Shown here: piece after piece, positions 32,642-42,438 of the stretch | Layout: the number at the start of each line of letters is the position of its first letter | Position numbering within the stretch: the stretch's first letter is position 1 | Program-made: the position numbers and the translations under genes | NCBI RefSeq assembly: GCF_029350975.1 | Contig: NZ_JARKMR010000003.1 | Location: 229,908 to 293,907 of the forward strand | DNA from: Maribacter zhoushanensis | GTDB taxonomy: Bacteria; Bacteroidota; Bacteroidia; Flavobacteriales; Flavobacteriaceae | Direction: 5' to 3' | Length of the DNA stretch: 64,000 nucleotides | The notes under the pieces: model-generated | What the model saw: only the letters and a program-made list of their open reading frames with translations | Told to the model about the DNA's origin: nothing | Database searches by the model: none

Positions 32642-32707
32642 GTTTTCTCAAATCAATTACCCCGGTCTAAGTGTCTGAGGTATGCTTATAAATATATATG
32701 TCATTTT

Positions 32708-32742
32708 AAGGCAAGCCTTGAGTAATTAAACCCTCAATGAGG
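32708..32742. repeat. Two short palindromes before lrp
   Basis: AAGGCAAGCCTT (32708-32719) and CCTCAATGAGG (32732-32742) are perfect palindromes in the 152-bp gap between the saccharopine dehydrogenase-like gene and lrp. Either a weak terminator for the former or operator sites for the latter. Confidence 0.4.
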
Positions 32743-32793
32743 AATTAAAACATAAATGTACTTATTTGGTTTCAATCTGTTAGTTAAAATATA

Positions 32794-34167
32794 CTAGTTG
32801 ACTACAGAATTAGGATTGTATCCTAAGTACGGTATATCGTATTCCTTGAAGTTGACTCCGTAATCTTCAAGTTCTTTCAATATAGGTTCGTACACTTCTT
32901 TTGTAGTAGGTATTTGTACCCCAGGCGTAGTAATTTCTTTATTCAGTATTTTTAAAGCCGCCATAGCAACGGGTAGCCCTACTGTTTTTGCCATAGCTGT
33001 AAAGGTTTGGTTTTCCCCTGTAACAACTAGTTTAGAATCTATTTGTTTTTTTTCACCATTCAGTTCATATCCAAATTTATGGTACATAACGATCATATCT
33101 TTCTCGTCTGCTTTTAGCGTCCAGCTGTCTTCAAGAATTTTCTGAAGTGCTTGGGCGGGTGTGGCATTTGAGATACCGATGAATTTATTTTGGTCAAAAA
33201 TGTTCAATTCTAGTAATTTATCCCAACGGATATCGTCTTGATCTAATTTTAGGTAATGTCTAAGTTTTAGTTCAACAGAATCTGTTGGTGAATAAGGTAG
33301 AAATAGATTTATAAATTCGCGATAACTCATATTTTCTGAGTTTTCTATTGAATAAGAATCATCTGTAGCCCCTAATTGTATAAACATGTTCCAGGCTTTG
33401 GAAAACCCTACGCGGCGCATGGTGCCTCTATAAATGGTCAATGCATCCTGTAATTTGTATGCTTCACGATAATTCAAGGAATCGCGATTGGCATATCCTT
33501 CAAAACGGCCATATTCTTCAATTTCAAAAAATTCTGTACGCCTAAACAAACGGTGATAAGGTATGTACTTATATGTGCCCTCTTGTATGAATTTGGCTGT
33601 GCCGCCTTGCCCGGCAAGAACTACGTTTCTTGGGTTCCAAGTGAATTTGTAGTTCCAGAGGTTGTTGTCATGTTCAGGAGCAACAAGACCACCGCAGAAA
33701 GATTCGAACAATATTATTTTTCCACCTTTATCACGTATGCGATCAATCACTTGCATGGCACTCATGTGGTCTACTCCGGGATCTAAGCCTATTTCGTTCA
33801 TAAAAACTAGTCCCGCTTCTATTACCTTTTCATCAAGTTCAAGTAACTCTGAGCTAACGTACGATGCCGTAACCAAATGCTTTTTAAGGCGAACACAATC
33901 TTTGGCAACCTTAATATGAAAACGGGCAGGGAGCATTGAAATTACGATATCGGTATTTTCTATTGCTTTTTGTCTTGCGGCATCATCAAAAATATCAAGA
34001 GCTATTACAGTGCAATGCGCATGTTCGGCAATGGAAGATGGAATACCAGCCGGATTGATATCGCCAATAGTGATTTCTAATTTTTCGGCTTTCGCTTTTT
34101 TTAATAAATAATCTAATAAATAGGAGGTTGATTTACCTGCGCCTATAACAAGAATTTTTCGCATCAT
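32794..34167 (-). CDS. Saccharopine dehydrogenase-family protein
   Basis: 457 aa. N-terminal Rossmann fold KILVIGAGKSTSYLLDYLL with NAD(P) pocket, ISMLPARFHIKVAKDC, LVTASYVSSELLELDEK, and the family core EIGLDPGVDHMSAMQVIDRIRDKGG. The C-terminal catalytic-like domain follows. Related to the glutamate-forming saccharopine reductases (LYS9) and bacterial LysDH-like enzymes used in lysine catabolism. Which of these it is cannot be decided. The real ATG may be the second (MRKILVIG). Confidence 0.85.
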   Translation of the reverse strand: MMRKILVIGAGKSTSYLLDYLLKKAKAEKLEITIGDINPAGIPSSIAEHAHCTVIALDIFDDAARQKAIENTDIVISMLPARFHIKVAKDCVRLKKHLVTASYVSSELLELDEKVIEAGLVFMNEIGLDPGVDHMSAMQVIDRIRDKGGKIILFESFCGGLVAPEHDNNLWNYKFTWNPRNVVLAGQGGTAKFIQEGTYKYIPYHRLFRRTEFFEIEEYGRFEGYANRDSLNYREAYKLQDALTIYRGTMRRVGFSKAWNMFIQLGATDDSYSIENSENMSYREFINLFLPYSPTDSVELKLRHYLKLDQDDIRWDKLLELNIFDQNKFIGISNATPAQALQKILEDSWTLKADEKDMIVMYHKFGYELNGEKKQIDSKLVVTGENQTFTAMAKTVGLPVAMAALKILNKEITTPGVQIPTTKEVYEPILKELEDYGVNFKEYDIPYLGYNPNSVVN

Positions 34168-34248
34168 ACGATTTCAGTATTTTTGATTGGTAACGATTTA
34201 CTAAGGTATCAAATTGTTACATTTATAAAAAAACTTATCGTAAAAGTT

Positions 34249-34641
34249 ATGGAAAAAACAATTTTAGCTACTGCATGTCTTCTTGGAATGTTAGCTGTGG
34301 TGTTCGGTGCCTTTGGAGCACATGGTTTAAAAAATTTAGTTGATGCGCAATCTGTAGCCACTTTTGAGACAGGTGTACGCTACCAAATGTACCATGCCTT
34401 TTTCTTGTTTGCGCTTGGGTTATTGCCTCTTGAGTACGTAAAATCTAAGAAAACTATTTATATATGTACGGTAGTTGGTGTTGTGCTATTTTCATTTTCC
34501 ATTTATCTGCTATCATTAAATTCATTGGTAGCTTTTGACTTTAAAATGTTCGGTATAGTCACTCCGATCGGTGGTTTGTTCTTAATAGGAGCTTGGGCAA
34601 TTATGGGTTATGGAATAATAAAATCAAAATTTATAAAATAG
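34249..34641 (+). CDS. DUF423 membrane protein
   Basis: 130 aa. I chose the ATG at 34249 (MEKTILATACLLGMLAVVFGAFGAHGLKNLV) because that is the family's usual beginning and because the longer frame would start at a TTG within a TATTTTTG promoter-like box (34178-34185). Four TM helices; FGAFGAHGL and FETGVRYQMYHAFFLFALGLL are DUF423 signatures. Function unknown. Confidence 0.9.
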   Translation: MEKTILATACLLGMLAVVFGAFGAHGLKNLVDAQSVATFETGVRYQMYHAFFLFALGLLPLEYVKSKKTIYICTVVGVVLFSFSIYLLSLNSLVAFDFKMFGIVTPIGGLFLIGAWAIMGYGIIKSKFIK

Positions 34642-34702
34642 CGGTCTAATAAATCAATTGAGCGTATAAATAGCGTATTTTCAACGCATCAATGGCATTT
34701 TC

Positions 34703-36169
34703 ATGACTAAAACAAAATTTTTAGGACTAGTCTTGGGTCCTCTTTCATTTGTAATCATTCTTTTATTTTTTCATCCGGACGGACTTTCAGAACAAGCAAA
34801 TGCTGTTTTGGCTTCTACGATATGGATTGCAATTTGGTGGATTACCGAAGCAATACCCATTGCAGTAACGGCATTATTGCCATTAGTGTTATTTCCGCTT
34901 TCTGGCGGATTGGATTTATCATCTACCTCTGGATCTTTTGGTCATAAATATGTATTTCTCTATATGGGTGGTTTCATTATTGCCATCGCCATAGAAAAAT
35001 GGAACCTGCACAGAAGAATAGCCTTAAATATTATCAACCTAATAGGTTCAGATGTTAGAAAGATTATTCTTGGTTTTATGATGGCGACCGCATTTCTTTC
35101 TATGTGGATTTCCAATACGGCAACTTCTGTTATGATGTTGCCAATAGGTTTGGCGATCATAAAGCAATTACAGGATAATCCGGATACTGTGGAAGATGAA
35201 AACCAAACTTTTGGTAAGGCATTAATGTTGGCAATAGCTTATAGCGCATCTATAGGTGGCGTGGCAACATTGATAGGTACGCCGCCAAATTTAGTTTTGG
35301 CAGGTGTGGTTTTAGATACTTATGGTTATGAAATTACCTTTATACAATGGTTTGCCTTTGGTTTGCCCATATCTATTATTCTAATTTTTATTTGTTGGAA
35401 ATATTTGACCAAGTACGCCTTTACTTTTAAGCAGAAATCTTTTCCGGGTGGTAAACAAGAAATTAAACGTCTTTTGACCAACCTTGGCAAAATTTCATAT
35501 GAAGAGAAAGTAGTGGCATTTGTATTTGCGTTAACCGCATTTTGTTGGATCACACGTTCATTTCTATTGCAAAAGATATTACCTGGCTTAGATGATACTA
35601 TCATTGCTATATTTTTTGCTATTGTATTGTTCTTGATTCCGTCAAAGAAAAAAGGAGAGCAACTTATTAATTGGGAGGAAGCCGTTAAAATGCCATGGGG
35701 AATCATTCTTTTATTTGGTGGTGGTATGGCTTTGGCGAAAGGTTTTGAGGTTAGTGGGCTGGCGGTATGGATCGGCGGTCAAATGACATCGCTGTCTGGA
35801 TTGCCAATAATTATTTTAATTTTAGTGCTGATAGCAGCGGTAAATTTTCTTACTGAAATTACATCTAACCTTGCAACTACGGCAATGTTACTACCAGTAT
35901 TGGCACCAATGGCGTTGACTATAGATGTGCACCCATTTGTTTTGATGGTTGGTGCTGCGGTTGCTGCATCATGTGCTTTTATGCTGCCGGTTGCTACGCC
36001 GCCAAATGCCGTAGTCTTTGGTTCAGGATACCTAAGAATACCAGATATGGTGGGTAAGGGCTTCTTTATGAATATTATTTCTATTATTATATTAACCTTT
36101 TTTGTATATTTTGTACTCCCAGAGTTATGGGATATTACTATAAATAGTTTCCCCCAGAAATTTAAATAG
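34703..36169 (+). CDS. DASS-family (SLC13) anion:sodium symporter
   Basis: 488 aa, about 12 TM helices. Contains WWITEAIPIAVTALLPLVLFP, the first SNT motif MWISNTATSVMMLPIG, a long cytosolic loop, and the second re-entrant motif FLTEITSNLATTAMLLPVLAP plus LPVATPPNAVVFGSGYL. Such carriers import di- and tricarboxylates, tartrate or sulfate. The next gene is glycerate kinase with no gap, so glycerate or a related hydroxyacid is the likely cargo. Confidence 0.92.
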   Translation: MTKTKFLGLVLGPLSFVIILLFFHPDGLSEQANAVLASTIWIAIWWITEAIPIAVTALLPLVLFPLSGGLDLSSTSGSFGHKYVFLYMGGFIIAIAIEKWNLHRRIALNIINLIGSDVRKIILGFMMATAFLSMWISNTATSVMMLPIGLAIIKQLQDNPDTVEDENQTFGKALMLAIAYSASIGGVATLIGTPPNLVLAGVVLDTYGYEITFIQWFAFGLPISIILIFICWKYLTKYAFTFKQKSFPGGKQEIKRLLTNLGKISYEEKVVAFVFALTAFCWITRSFLLQKILPGLDDTIIAIFFAIVLFLIPSKKKGEQLINWEEAVKMPWGIILLFGGGMALAKGFEVSGLAVWIGGQMTSLSGLPIIILILVLIAAVNFLTEITSNLATTAMLLPVLAPMALTIDVHPFVLMVGAAVAASCAFMLPVATPPNAVVFGSGYLRIPDMVGKGFFMNIISIIILTFFVYFVLPELWDITINSFPQKFK

Positions 36170-37297
36170 ATGAAGCTATTACTTATTCCGGATAAATTTG
36201 ATGGTTCCTTAACAAGTGAATCATTTGCTAATGCCTTTGTTGATGGTATGAAGAAATCGGGCGTGCCTTTTACCTCCCGATTTATTAAAGCAACGGATGG
36301 TGGAGAGGGCTTTTTGAAAGTGATTGGAAAATATAAGCCCTGTATTTCGGTGGAGGTAATTAGTGAGAATCCGCTAAGAGAACCCATTAGGTCCTATTAT
36401 TTATACAGCCAAGAAGATAATTCGGCATATATAGAATTAGCAAATGCTTCTGGTCTTGAATTATTGCCTTATGATGAGCGTAATCCCATGTTGACCACTA
36501 CATATGGTACGGGTATTGAAATTAAAGATGCTGTTGAAAAAGGTGTAAAGCATATTTATGTAGGGCTAGGTGCAAGTGCTACAAACGATGGTGGTATTGG
36601 TATTGCAAATGCTTTAGGTTATATTTTTTTAAATGAAAAAGGAGAGGTGTTGCCGCCGCTTGGCTCAAGTCTACAATTAATTAGGTCTATTGATGATTCA
36701 CATGTGTCTGAAAAAGTAAAGCAGGTGAAATTTTATACGGTTCATGATGTAATCAATCCGCTATTCGGTAAAAATGGAGCAGCTTATGTATATGCTAAGT
36801 ATAAGGGAGCTACAGATGAGGTCATTGCGGAGCTGAATAAAGGTTTGATACGATTGAACAAGGTAGTTTCAGATAAATATAATGTGTACTATAATGATGT
36901 ACCGGGTGCTGGTGCCGGAGGTGGAGCTGCTTTTGGCTTAAAAACCTTTTTAAATGCAGAGTTCTTAGGTGCTATGGATTTTATTTTGAAATTATCTGGT
37001 TTACGGGAAATATTGGATGAGGAGAGTTTTGATTATATTATTACCGGTGAGGGTAAAATTGATGAGCAAAATCTAAATAGTAAATTATTACAAGGTGTAA
37101 TAGCTTTGGGTAAGGAATATGAAATTCCTGTCATTGCCATTTGCGGAACGTTAGAAATCTCTAAAAAAGATTTAAAAAAGATAGGTGTTTTTGATGTATT
37201 CGATATTAAGGATGAGCATAAAGATCTTGAGCATAATATGAAGCACGCAGCCCTGCTTTTAACTACAAAAACGGCTGAATATTTCTCTAAAATGTAA
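36170..37297 (+). CDS. Glycerate kinase (GlxK/GarK type)
   Basis: 375 aa, phosphorylates D-glycerate (to 2- or 3-phosphoglycerate). Begins MKLLLIPDKFDGSLTSESFANAF; has ATDGGEGFLKVIG, TYGTGIEIKDAVEKGVKHIYVGLGASATNDGGIGIANALG, and PGAGAGGGAAFGL; ends TGEGKIDEQNLNSKLLQGV. All family blocks present. Its ATG follows the symporter's TAG directly, showing an operon. Confidence 0.94.
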   Translation: MKLLLIPDKFDGSLTSESFANAFVDGMKKSGVPFTSRFIKATDGGEGFLKVIGKYKPCISVEVISENPLREPIRSYYLYSQEDNSAYIELANASGLELLPYDERNPMLTTTYGTGIEIKDAVEKGVKHIYVGLGASATNDGGIGIANALGYIFLNEKGEVLPPLGSSLQLIRSIDDSHVSEKVKQVKFYTVHDVINPLFGKNGAAYVYAKYKGATDEVIAELNKGLIRLNKVVSDKYNVYYNDVPGAGAGGGAAFGLKTFLNAEFLGAMDFILKLSGLREILDEESFDYIITGEGKIDEQNLNSKLLQGVIALGKEYEIPVIAICGTLEISKKDLKKIGVFDVFDIKDEHKDLEHNMKHAALLLTTKTAEYFSKM

Positions 37298-37459
37298 AAA
37301 TTGGCTATCAAAAAAATGGCTCTTTTTTTATTTATTTCTTAAAATTTTAAGCCCTAAATAACAATAATGTATTTAAAATGCGTTATCTCCTTATAATGTG
37401 TATTAAAAGGAATAAAGTGTCTGCGAATATTTTTTGTTTATGGCGATTCTTTAATTGAA

Positions 37460-37474
37460 TTCGTATTTCGACGA
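37460..37474. promoter_or_regulatory. Dyad TTCGT-ATTTCG-ACGA upstream of pckA
   Basis: TCGT/ACGA dyad about 80 bp before the pckA start in a 257-bp intergenic region. Resembles the palindrome at 13294. Apart from this dyad I see no clear promoter with TANNTTTG here; TAGTTTTA at 37526-37533 is the nearest match. Confidence 0.3.
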
Positions 37475-37554
37475 GAAATGGCGCTAATTGAGCATTGAAA
37501 ATCAGTGGTTCAGCTTTTATTTTTTTAGTTTTACACGAACAAATTTTCTAAAGC

Positions 37555-39171
37555 ATGAAAAGCTCAATGACAAATGCGAATACCATATCCCTAGAAAACT
37601 ACGGGATTACACACGCCAATTTTCATTATCAGGAAACACCGGAAAATCTCCAAAAAGCCACTCTAGAAATGGATATGGGAGTTGAAACTAGCAATGGAAC
37701 ACTTGCTGTCAATACTGGTGAATTTACAGGTAGATCCCCCAAAGATAGGTTTATCGTAAAAGATGATATAACCAAAGATAAAATTTGGTGGGGAGATATA
37801 AATATTCCATTTGAAAAGGAAAAGTTTGATGCCTTATATACTAAGGTAATCAGTTATTTAAACGAGAAAGAACTTTTTGTTAGGGATAGTTATGCCTGTG
37901 CTGACGAAGATTATAAGTTGAATATTCGTGTGATCAATGAATATCCTTGGTCAAATATGTTTGCTTATAATATGTTTTTAAGACCTACGGAGAAAGAGTT
38001 AGAAGACTTTACGCCAGAATGGACCGTTATCAATGCGCCAGGTTTTATGGCCGATGCAGCGGTAGATGGTACAAGACAGCATAATTTTGCAATCTTAAAC
38101 TTTACGGATAAAATTGCATTAATAGGCGGTACAGGATATACGGGAGAAATCAAAAAAGGTATTTTTTCTGCATTGAACTTTATTTTACCAGTTTACAAGG
38201 AAACCTTGCCAATGCACTGTTCATCTAACGTTAGTAAAGATGGCGATACTGCAATCTTTTTTGGATTATCTGGAACAGGAAAAACAACCTTGTCAACAGA
38301 CCCAAATAGAAAATTAATCGGTGATGATGAGCATGGCTGGACGAGTAGGAATACCGTTTTCAATTTTGAAGGAGGTTGTTATGCCAAGGTGATAAATTTA
38401 TCTGAAGAGCAAGAACCTGAAATTTATGGAGCTATAAAACCAGGTGCAATACTTGAAAATGTAGTTTTAGATGATAAAGGCAATGTTGATTTTGCAGATA
38501 CTTCTATAACCCAAAATACAAGAGTTAGTTACCCAATTCATCATATAGATAATATTCAACAACCATCTATTGGTAAGAATGTCAAAAATATTTTCTTTTT
38601 AACGGCAGATGCTTTTGGTGTGCTGCCTCCAATTTCTAAGCTTACACCTAGTCAGGCTGCATATCACTTTATATCTGGTTATACGGCTAAAGTAGCAGGT
38701 ACAGAAGCAGGTGTTGTAGAACCTGTACCATCATTTTCAGCTTGTTTTGGTGCGCCATTTATGCCATTGCATCCAACAAAGTATGCTGAAATGTTGAGCA
38801 AGAAAATGAAAGAATCTGGTGTAGATGTTTGGCTTGTGAATACAGGGTGGACAGGCGGACCTTATGGCATTGGAACGCGAATGAAGCTAAAGTATACTAG
38901 AGCAATGATCTCAGCAGCTCTTAATGGAGATTTAGGTTTGTATTCTTATGATAAATACCATATTCATTCTGTTTTCGGTGTTGCACAGCCAAGGGAGTGT
39001 CCTGGTGTACCAACTTCGGTACTTAGTCCTAGAGCCACTTGGAACGACGATGAGAAATATTATAACACTGCATTTAAGTTAACAAATGCCTTCAGGGAAA
39101 ATTTCAAGAAATTTGAAAGTTATGCCAGTGAAGAAATAAGAAGAGGCGGACCGCAACGGTACGCATTTTAA
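37555..39171 (+). CDS. pckA: Phosphoenolpyruvate carboxykinase (ATP)
   Basis: 538 aa. Converts oxaloacetate and ATP to PEP and CO2 for gluconeogenesis (or the reverse anaplerotic direction). TGEFTGRSPKDRFIV, NMFLRPT, the kinase loop FGLSGTGKTTLSTDPNRKLIGDDEHGW (P-loop and metal site), FEGGCYAKVINL and NTGWTGGPYGIGTRMKL are all intact. Start could be the first ATG or the methionine four codons later (MTNAN). Single gene with a terminator. Confidence 0.97.
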   Translation: MKSSMTNANTISLENYGITHANFHYQETPENLQKATLEMDMGVETSNGTLAVNTGEFTGRSPKDRFIVKDDITKDKIWWGDINIPFEKEKFDALYTKVISYLNEKELFVRDSYACADEDYKLNIRVINEYPWSNMFAYNMFLRPTEKELEDFTPEWTVINAPGFMADAAVDGTRQHNFAILNFTDKIALIGGTGYTGEIKKGIFSALNFILPVYKETLPMHCSSNVSKDGDTAIFFGLSGTGKTTLSTDPNRKLIGDDEHGWTSRNTVFNFEGGCYAKVINLSEEQEPEIYGAIKPGAILENVVLDDKGNVDFADTSITQNTRVSYPIHHIDNIQQPSIGKNVKNIFFLTADAFGVLPPISKLTPSQAAYHFISGYTAKVAGTEAGVVEPVPSFSACFGAPFMPLHPTKYAEMLSKKMKESGVDVWLVNTGWTGGPYGIGTRMKLKYTRAMISAALNGDLGLYSYDKYHIHSVFGVAQPRECPGVPTSVLSPRATWNDDEKYYNTAFKLTNAFRENFKKFESYASEEIRRGGPQRYAF

Positions 39172-39177
39172 GACAAT

Positions 39178-39207
39178 AAAAAAGCCTTGCATTGCAAGGC
39201 TTTTTTT
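39178..39207. terminator. Bidirectional terminator after pckA
   Basis: AAAAAAGCCTTGC, ATT, GCAAGGCTTTTTTT: perfect stem with A- and T-tracts, serving pckA (+) and the convergent hemD operon (-). Confidence 0.93.
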
Positions 39208-39225
39208 ATATCGTTATTGTGCGTT

Positions 39226-39969
39226 TTATTTGTTTACGCTTATAATATATTTCTGTAACGCCATAGTCATAGAAGGCGTTTCTGGTGTTGGTGCTTTAAT
39301 GTCTATACGTAAACCGGCATCTGTTGCTGCGTCTACTGTAGAGTTTCCAAATACTGCAATTCTAGTGTCCTTTTGATCAAAATCTGGAAAATTTTGCAAT
39401 AAAGATTCAATTCCTGATGGACTAAAAAATACCAAAATGTCATAATATACATTACGAAGATCGGAAAGATCACTAATTACGGTTTTGTAAAAAATAGCTC
39501 TTTTCCAATTAATACTTAAAGAATCTAAAGTATCGGGAACATCTTGTTTAAGCACATCTGAAGAAGGAAGTAAGAATTTTTCGTCTTTGTATTTCTTGAT
39601 CAATGGTACTAAATCTGTAAATAATCTTTTACCTACGTATATTTTACGTTTTCTGTAAACGACGTATTTTTGAAGGTAATAGGCTACCGCTTCTGATTGG
39701 CAGAAGTACTTCATAGAATCTGGAACTTTAAATCGCATTTCGTCTGCAATTCTAAAGAAATGATCTACTGCATTTCTACTTGTTAAGATAATAGCAGTAA
39801 AATCATTCAAATCTATTTTTTGCTGTCGCACAGTTTTTGCGTCAACTCCTTCTACATGAATGAACGGTCTAAAATCAACCTTTACTTTCTCTTTGTCGAT
39901 CAACTTGGAATAGGGGGAGTTTTCCATTTTTGGTTCCGGTTGAGAGACCAAAATCGTTTTTACTTTCAT
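39226..39969 (-). CDS. hemD: Uroporphyrinogen-III synthase
   Basis: About 247 aa from the ATG at 39969 (MKVKTILVSQPEP). The longer frame back to 40098 overlaps the DUF4271 gene and is rejected. HemD cyclises hydroxymethylbilane in haem synthesis. Low-similarity family, but the two-lobed layout is clear: SQPEPKMENSPYSKLIDKEKVKVDFRPFI, TAIILTSRNAVDHFF, and C-terminal lobe DILVFFSPSGIESLLQNFP then RIAVFGNSTVDAATDAGLR. 8 bp after DUF4271. Confidence 0.88.
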   Translation of the reverse strand: MKVKTILVSQPEPKMENSPYSKLIDKEKVKVDFRPFIHVEGVDAKTVRQQKIDLNDFTAIILTSRNAVDHFFRIADEMRFKVPDSMKYFCQSEAVAYYLQKYVVYRKRKIYVGKRLFTDLVPLIKKYKDEKFLLPSSDVLKQDVPDTLDSLSINWKRAIFYKTVISDLSDLRNVYYDILVFFSPSGIESLLQNFPDFDQKDTRIAVFGNSTVDAATDAGLRIDIKAPTPETPSMTMALQKYIISVNK

Positions 39970-39977
39970 ATGTTGCG

Positions 39978-40631
39978 CTATTTTAGAAAGCTTCCCATAA
40001 TAACTAAGGGTGCAATTTCGAGTGCGCAAAGGTACAAAATAAAATAGAAAAAATAGGTGCTTATGAATTTTTGATAATTCCTGAGTACTGTTATCCAACC
40101 AATTATATTAATAGCGGCAAAGAGAATTAGTGCAATAGTTATCACAATTTCTGAGTCTATAAAAACATATGCTAAAAATATATTGGCAATAAATAAAACG
40201 ATACCTGCGTAATTTAAATATGTTAGTTTCTTAAAAATCAACTCATTAAAGGTGTTATAAGAGTTGAATATGAAACCATTTACTAACTGAGACATTGTTT
40301 TCGCAGTTATAAATAAGAAAACACCTGCAAGAAGTAAGGGAAAAATATATGGGTTTTTTGCTTCGGTAGGATTTAGGTATGCTCTCCAAATAAAAAAAAG
40401 AAATAACGTTGTATTTATGATTTGAAACACACTCATTAGAAAGTGAAACCAATTAAATAGCTTTTCTTTTTTAGTGTACATGGTTATGTACTTGTTGTTA
40501 AAAGGTAAGATTACAAAGTTTAAAAACCTAGGGTAATAGATGCTTTTGGCGATTAGTGGAAATAACAAACTAACCACAAGTGTTATGGTAATCCAATCGG
40601 TTTGCTCAAAAGTTCTTGAAATAGGTTCCAT
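39978..40631 (-). CDS. DUF4271 membrane protein
   Basis: 217 aa with about six TM helices, matching DUF4271, a Bacteroidota family normally encoded before hemD. LPFNNKYITMYTKKEKLFNWFHFLMSVFQIINTTLF and GFIFNSYNTFNELIFKKLTYLNYAG are typical. Overlaps the glycosyltransferase stop by one base (TAATG). Function unknown. Confidence 0.88.
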   Translation of the reverse strand: MEPISRTFEQTDWITITLVVSLLFPLIAKSIYYPRFLNFVILPFNNKYITMYTKKEKLFNWFHFLMSVFQIINTTLFLFFIWRAYLNPTEAKNPYIFPLLLAGVFLFITAKTMSQLVNGFIFNSYNTFNELIFKKLTYLNYAGIVLFIANIFLAYVFIDSEIVITIALILFAAINIIGWITVLRNYQKFISTYFFYFILYLCALEIAPLVIMGSFLK

Positions 40632-42310
40632 TAGTTTATACGAATTGCTTTTCCGTTTAAACCATATAATAGGTCGTTTTCAGAAATTACTACTCTAAAG
40701 TAACCAATGTTTTCCTTTTTTGTCTTTGGGAGCTTAAATATAAAATGAGTAGTGTCTTGTTGTTTTAAGAACGTAGTTCCAGAATGGATTGGTTCTGGTG
40801 TCATCCGCAGCGTTTCTTGTGGAATTTTGTAGTTGTCCATATAACTTACTGCAAATTTCAATTTTTTAAGATCAATAGCTTTAATGTAAGGATTGTAGAC
40901 CTCAAGTTCAATTTGTTCCTCAGTATTTAAGGTCACAGGTGTATCTTCAATAATACAATCTAATTTTCGATACGATTGAAAATTAGAAATATACTTGCCT
41001 TTATAAAGACCGCCATCTTCTCTTGTGTAGGTAAAAGTTGGGTTGTTTAAATATTTAGACACATATGCTACGTCTTTACCACGAACTTGCTCTTCAGAAT
41101 CATTAATTGAGTATTGGTTTTTACGATACATGAAGTTGTTTAGGGAAAAGGTAGGCGTAGCATCAGTATAAAAAGAATACATTGGTGCATTTCTATACGA
41201 GTTTTCAAAAACCACTGGTATATTCCCTACTTCTTCCTGAATAGCTTCTGCCCATTCTTTGTTACCGTGACTTTCATAATAAAAATTAAAAAGTAACGGT
41301 TGATAAACAAGTCCCATTCTTAAATAAATAATTAGAACCGTGTTAATGAGTCCTAATCTAAAAATCCAAGTTAAAGCCTGCTTGTTTTGTAGCATGTAGT
41401 TAAAAGCGATAATTACTAGAGGTATGCAAACAATAATAATCCACTGTGTTTGTACCCTTCTATTAAAGCTTGAAACGAAAAAGAAAATCAATACTCCATA
41501 TGTGAGATAGATAAGCGCTTTGTTGAACAAGTCGTTTCCTTTCGTTTTAAATAAAGCTTTGTATATAAACGGAAAAGTCAATCCAAAAATGGCAACCAAA
41601 TTCACCAAGAACCCTAATGTGTATTTTTCAAACTTATATGCGCCGTTAGGACGTTCATATAAATGATATTTTATAGATACAAAGTCATTTTCGTATAGCC
41701 AATAAAAATGCGGCGAATAACAGCATAATGCAATTATTACTGCAAGCCAAGCATATTTGTTGGTAATAAGTTTAAGGTTAGATAGTAATACAAAAAATAT
41801 AACAAGCACGGCATGGTACTTACTGTACATTAATGCAGCCATAATTATACCTAAAAGAACAGCTAAACTTGCGGTCGGTTTTTTTATGAAATGCTTGTAG
41901 GTAAGCAAAAAGCAACTTGTAAAAAATAGCAATGGGGTATCTGGCAATGTGAAAAAACCATAGGCATTTAGCAAGGTCATTGAGAAAACCAATACAAAAA
42001 AATGTTTGATATAGTCGTTCTTCTTGGGGTTGTCTATCATTAACCAAAGAAGCATAATATTAATGGCAGATAGTATGCAGCTCATAAACCGTACGCCTAA
42101 TTCACCATTAAAAAAAAAGCTGCTGATTTTCACTAAAAGAGCCACCATAGGCGGGTGGTCAAAATAGCCCCACGCCATGTTTTGACTGTAATACCAGTAA
42201 TAGGCTTCATCAAAAATGAGTTGCGTAAAACTAGATTGAATAAGATTTAAAATGAATATGACAGCTAAAAAATAATAAAACTGCTTTGGTATTTTAGTCA
42301 ACATTTGCAT
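40631..42310 (-). CDS. GT39-type (ArnT/PMT-like) glycosyltransferase
   Basis: 559 aa. An N-terminal 10-12 TM integral domain with the first-loop acidic motif FDEAYYWYYSQNMAWGYFDHPPMVALLVKI, diagnostic of GT-C enzymes that take sugar from a polyprenyl phosphate, and a soluble C-terminal region (~380-559). Start may be the first or third methionine. The GT2 polyprenyl-phosphate mannose synthase-like gene is divergent, 128 bp away, and would supply the lipid-linked sugar donor. Acceptor (protein or lipid) not known. Confidence 0.88.
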   Translation of the reverse strand: MQMLTKIPKQFYYFLAVIFILNLIQSSFTQLIFDEAYYWYYSQNMAWGYFDHPPMVALLVKISSFFFNGELGVRFMSCILSAINIMLLWLMIDNPKKNDYIKHFFVLVFSMTLLNAYGFFTLPDTPLLFFTSCFLLTYKHFIKKPTASLAVLLGIIMAALMYSKYHAVLVIFFVLLSNLKLITNKYAWLAVIIALCCYSPHFYWLYENDFVSIKYHLYERPNGAYKFEKYTLGFLVNLVAIFGLTFPFIYKALFKTKGNDLFNKALIYLTYGVLIFFFVSSFNRRVQTQWIIIVCIPLVIIAFNYMLQNKQALTWIFRLGLINTVLIIYLRMGLVYQPLLFNFYYESHGNKEWAEAIQEEVGNIPVVFENSYRNAPMYSFYTDATPTFSLNNFMYRKNQYSINDSEEQVRGKDVAYVSKYLNNPTFTYTREDGGLYKGKYISNFQSYRKLDCIIEDTPVTLNTEEQIELEVYNPYIKAIDLKKLKFAVSYMDNYKIPQETLRMTPEPIHSGTTFLKQQDTTHFIFKLPKTKKENIGYFRVVISENDLLYGLNGKAIRIN

Positions 42311-42408
42311 AGGTTACTAAATGGCAAAATTACAAATTTAAGGGGAGCTAACTATTTTAAAAATTTCATAAAGATATTGTTGCCCATTTTAAACGATTAT
42401 TAAAACCT

Positions 42409-42416
42409 TACTTTTG
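42409..42416 (+). promoter_or_regulatory. -7 box (TACTTTTG) of GT2-pyrC operon
   Basis: Exact TANNTTTG match 23 bp before the GT2 ATG; the nearest TTG lies 26 bp upstream, slightly beyond usual spacing. Confidence 0.45.
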
Positions 42417-42438
42417 TCAAAACACCTATAAATAACAT

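Noticed and set aside
34183-34248. Longer start for the DUF423 protein at a TTG
   Set aside because: It starts inside a TATTTTTG promoter-like box and adds residues foreign to the family; the ATG at 34249 matches the family's start.
37381-37458. 26-codon frame starting ATGCGTTATCTC before pckA
   Set aside because: No plausible ribosome-binding context, no recognisable composition, and it runs through the pckA regulatory region.
39970-40098. Longer N-terminus for HemD
   Set aside because: It would overlap most of the end of the DUF4271 gene and lacks HemD similarity; MKVKTILVSQPEP is the natural start.
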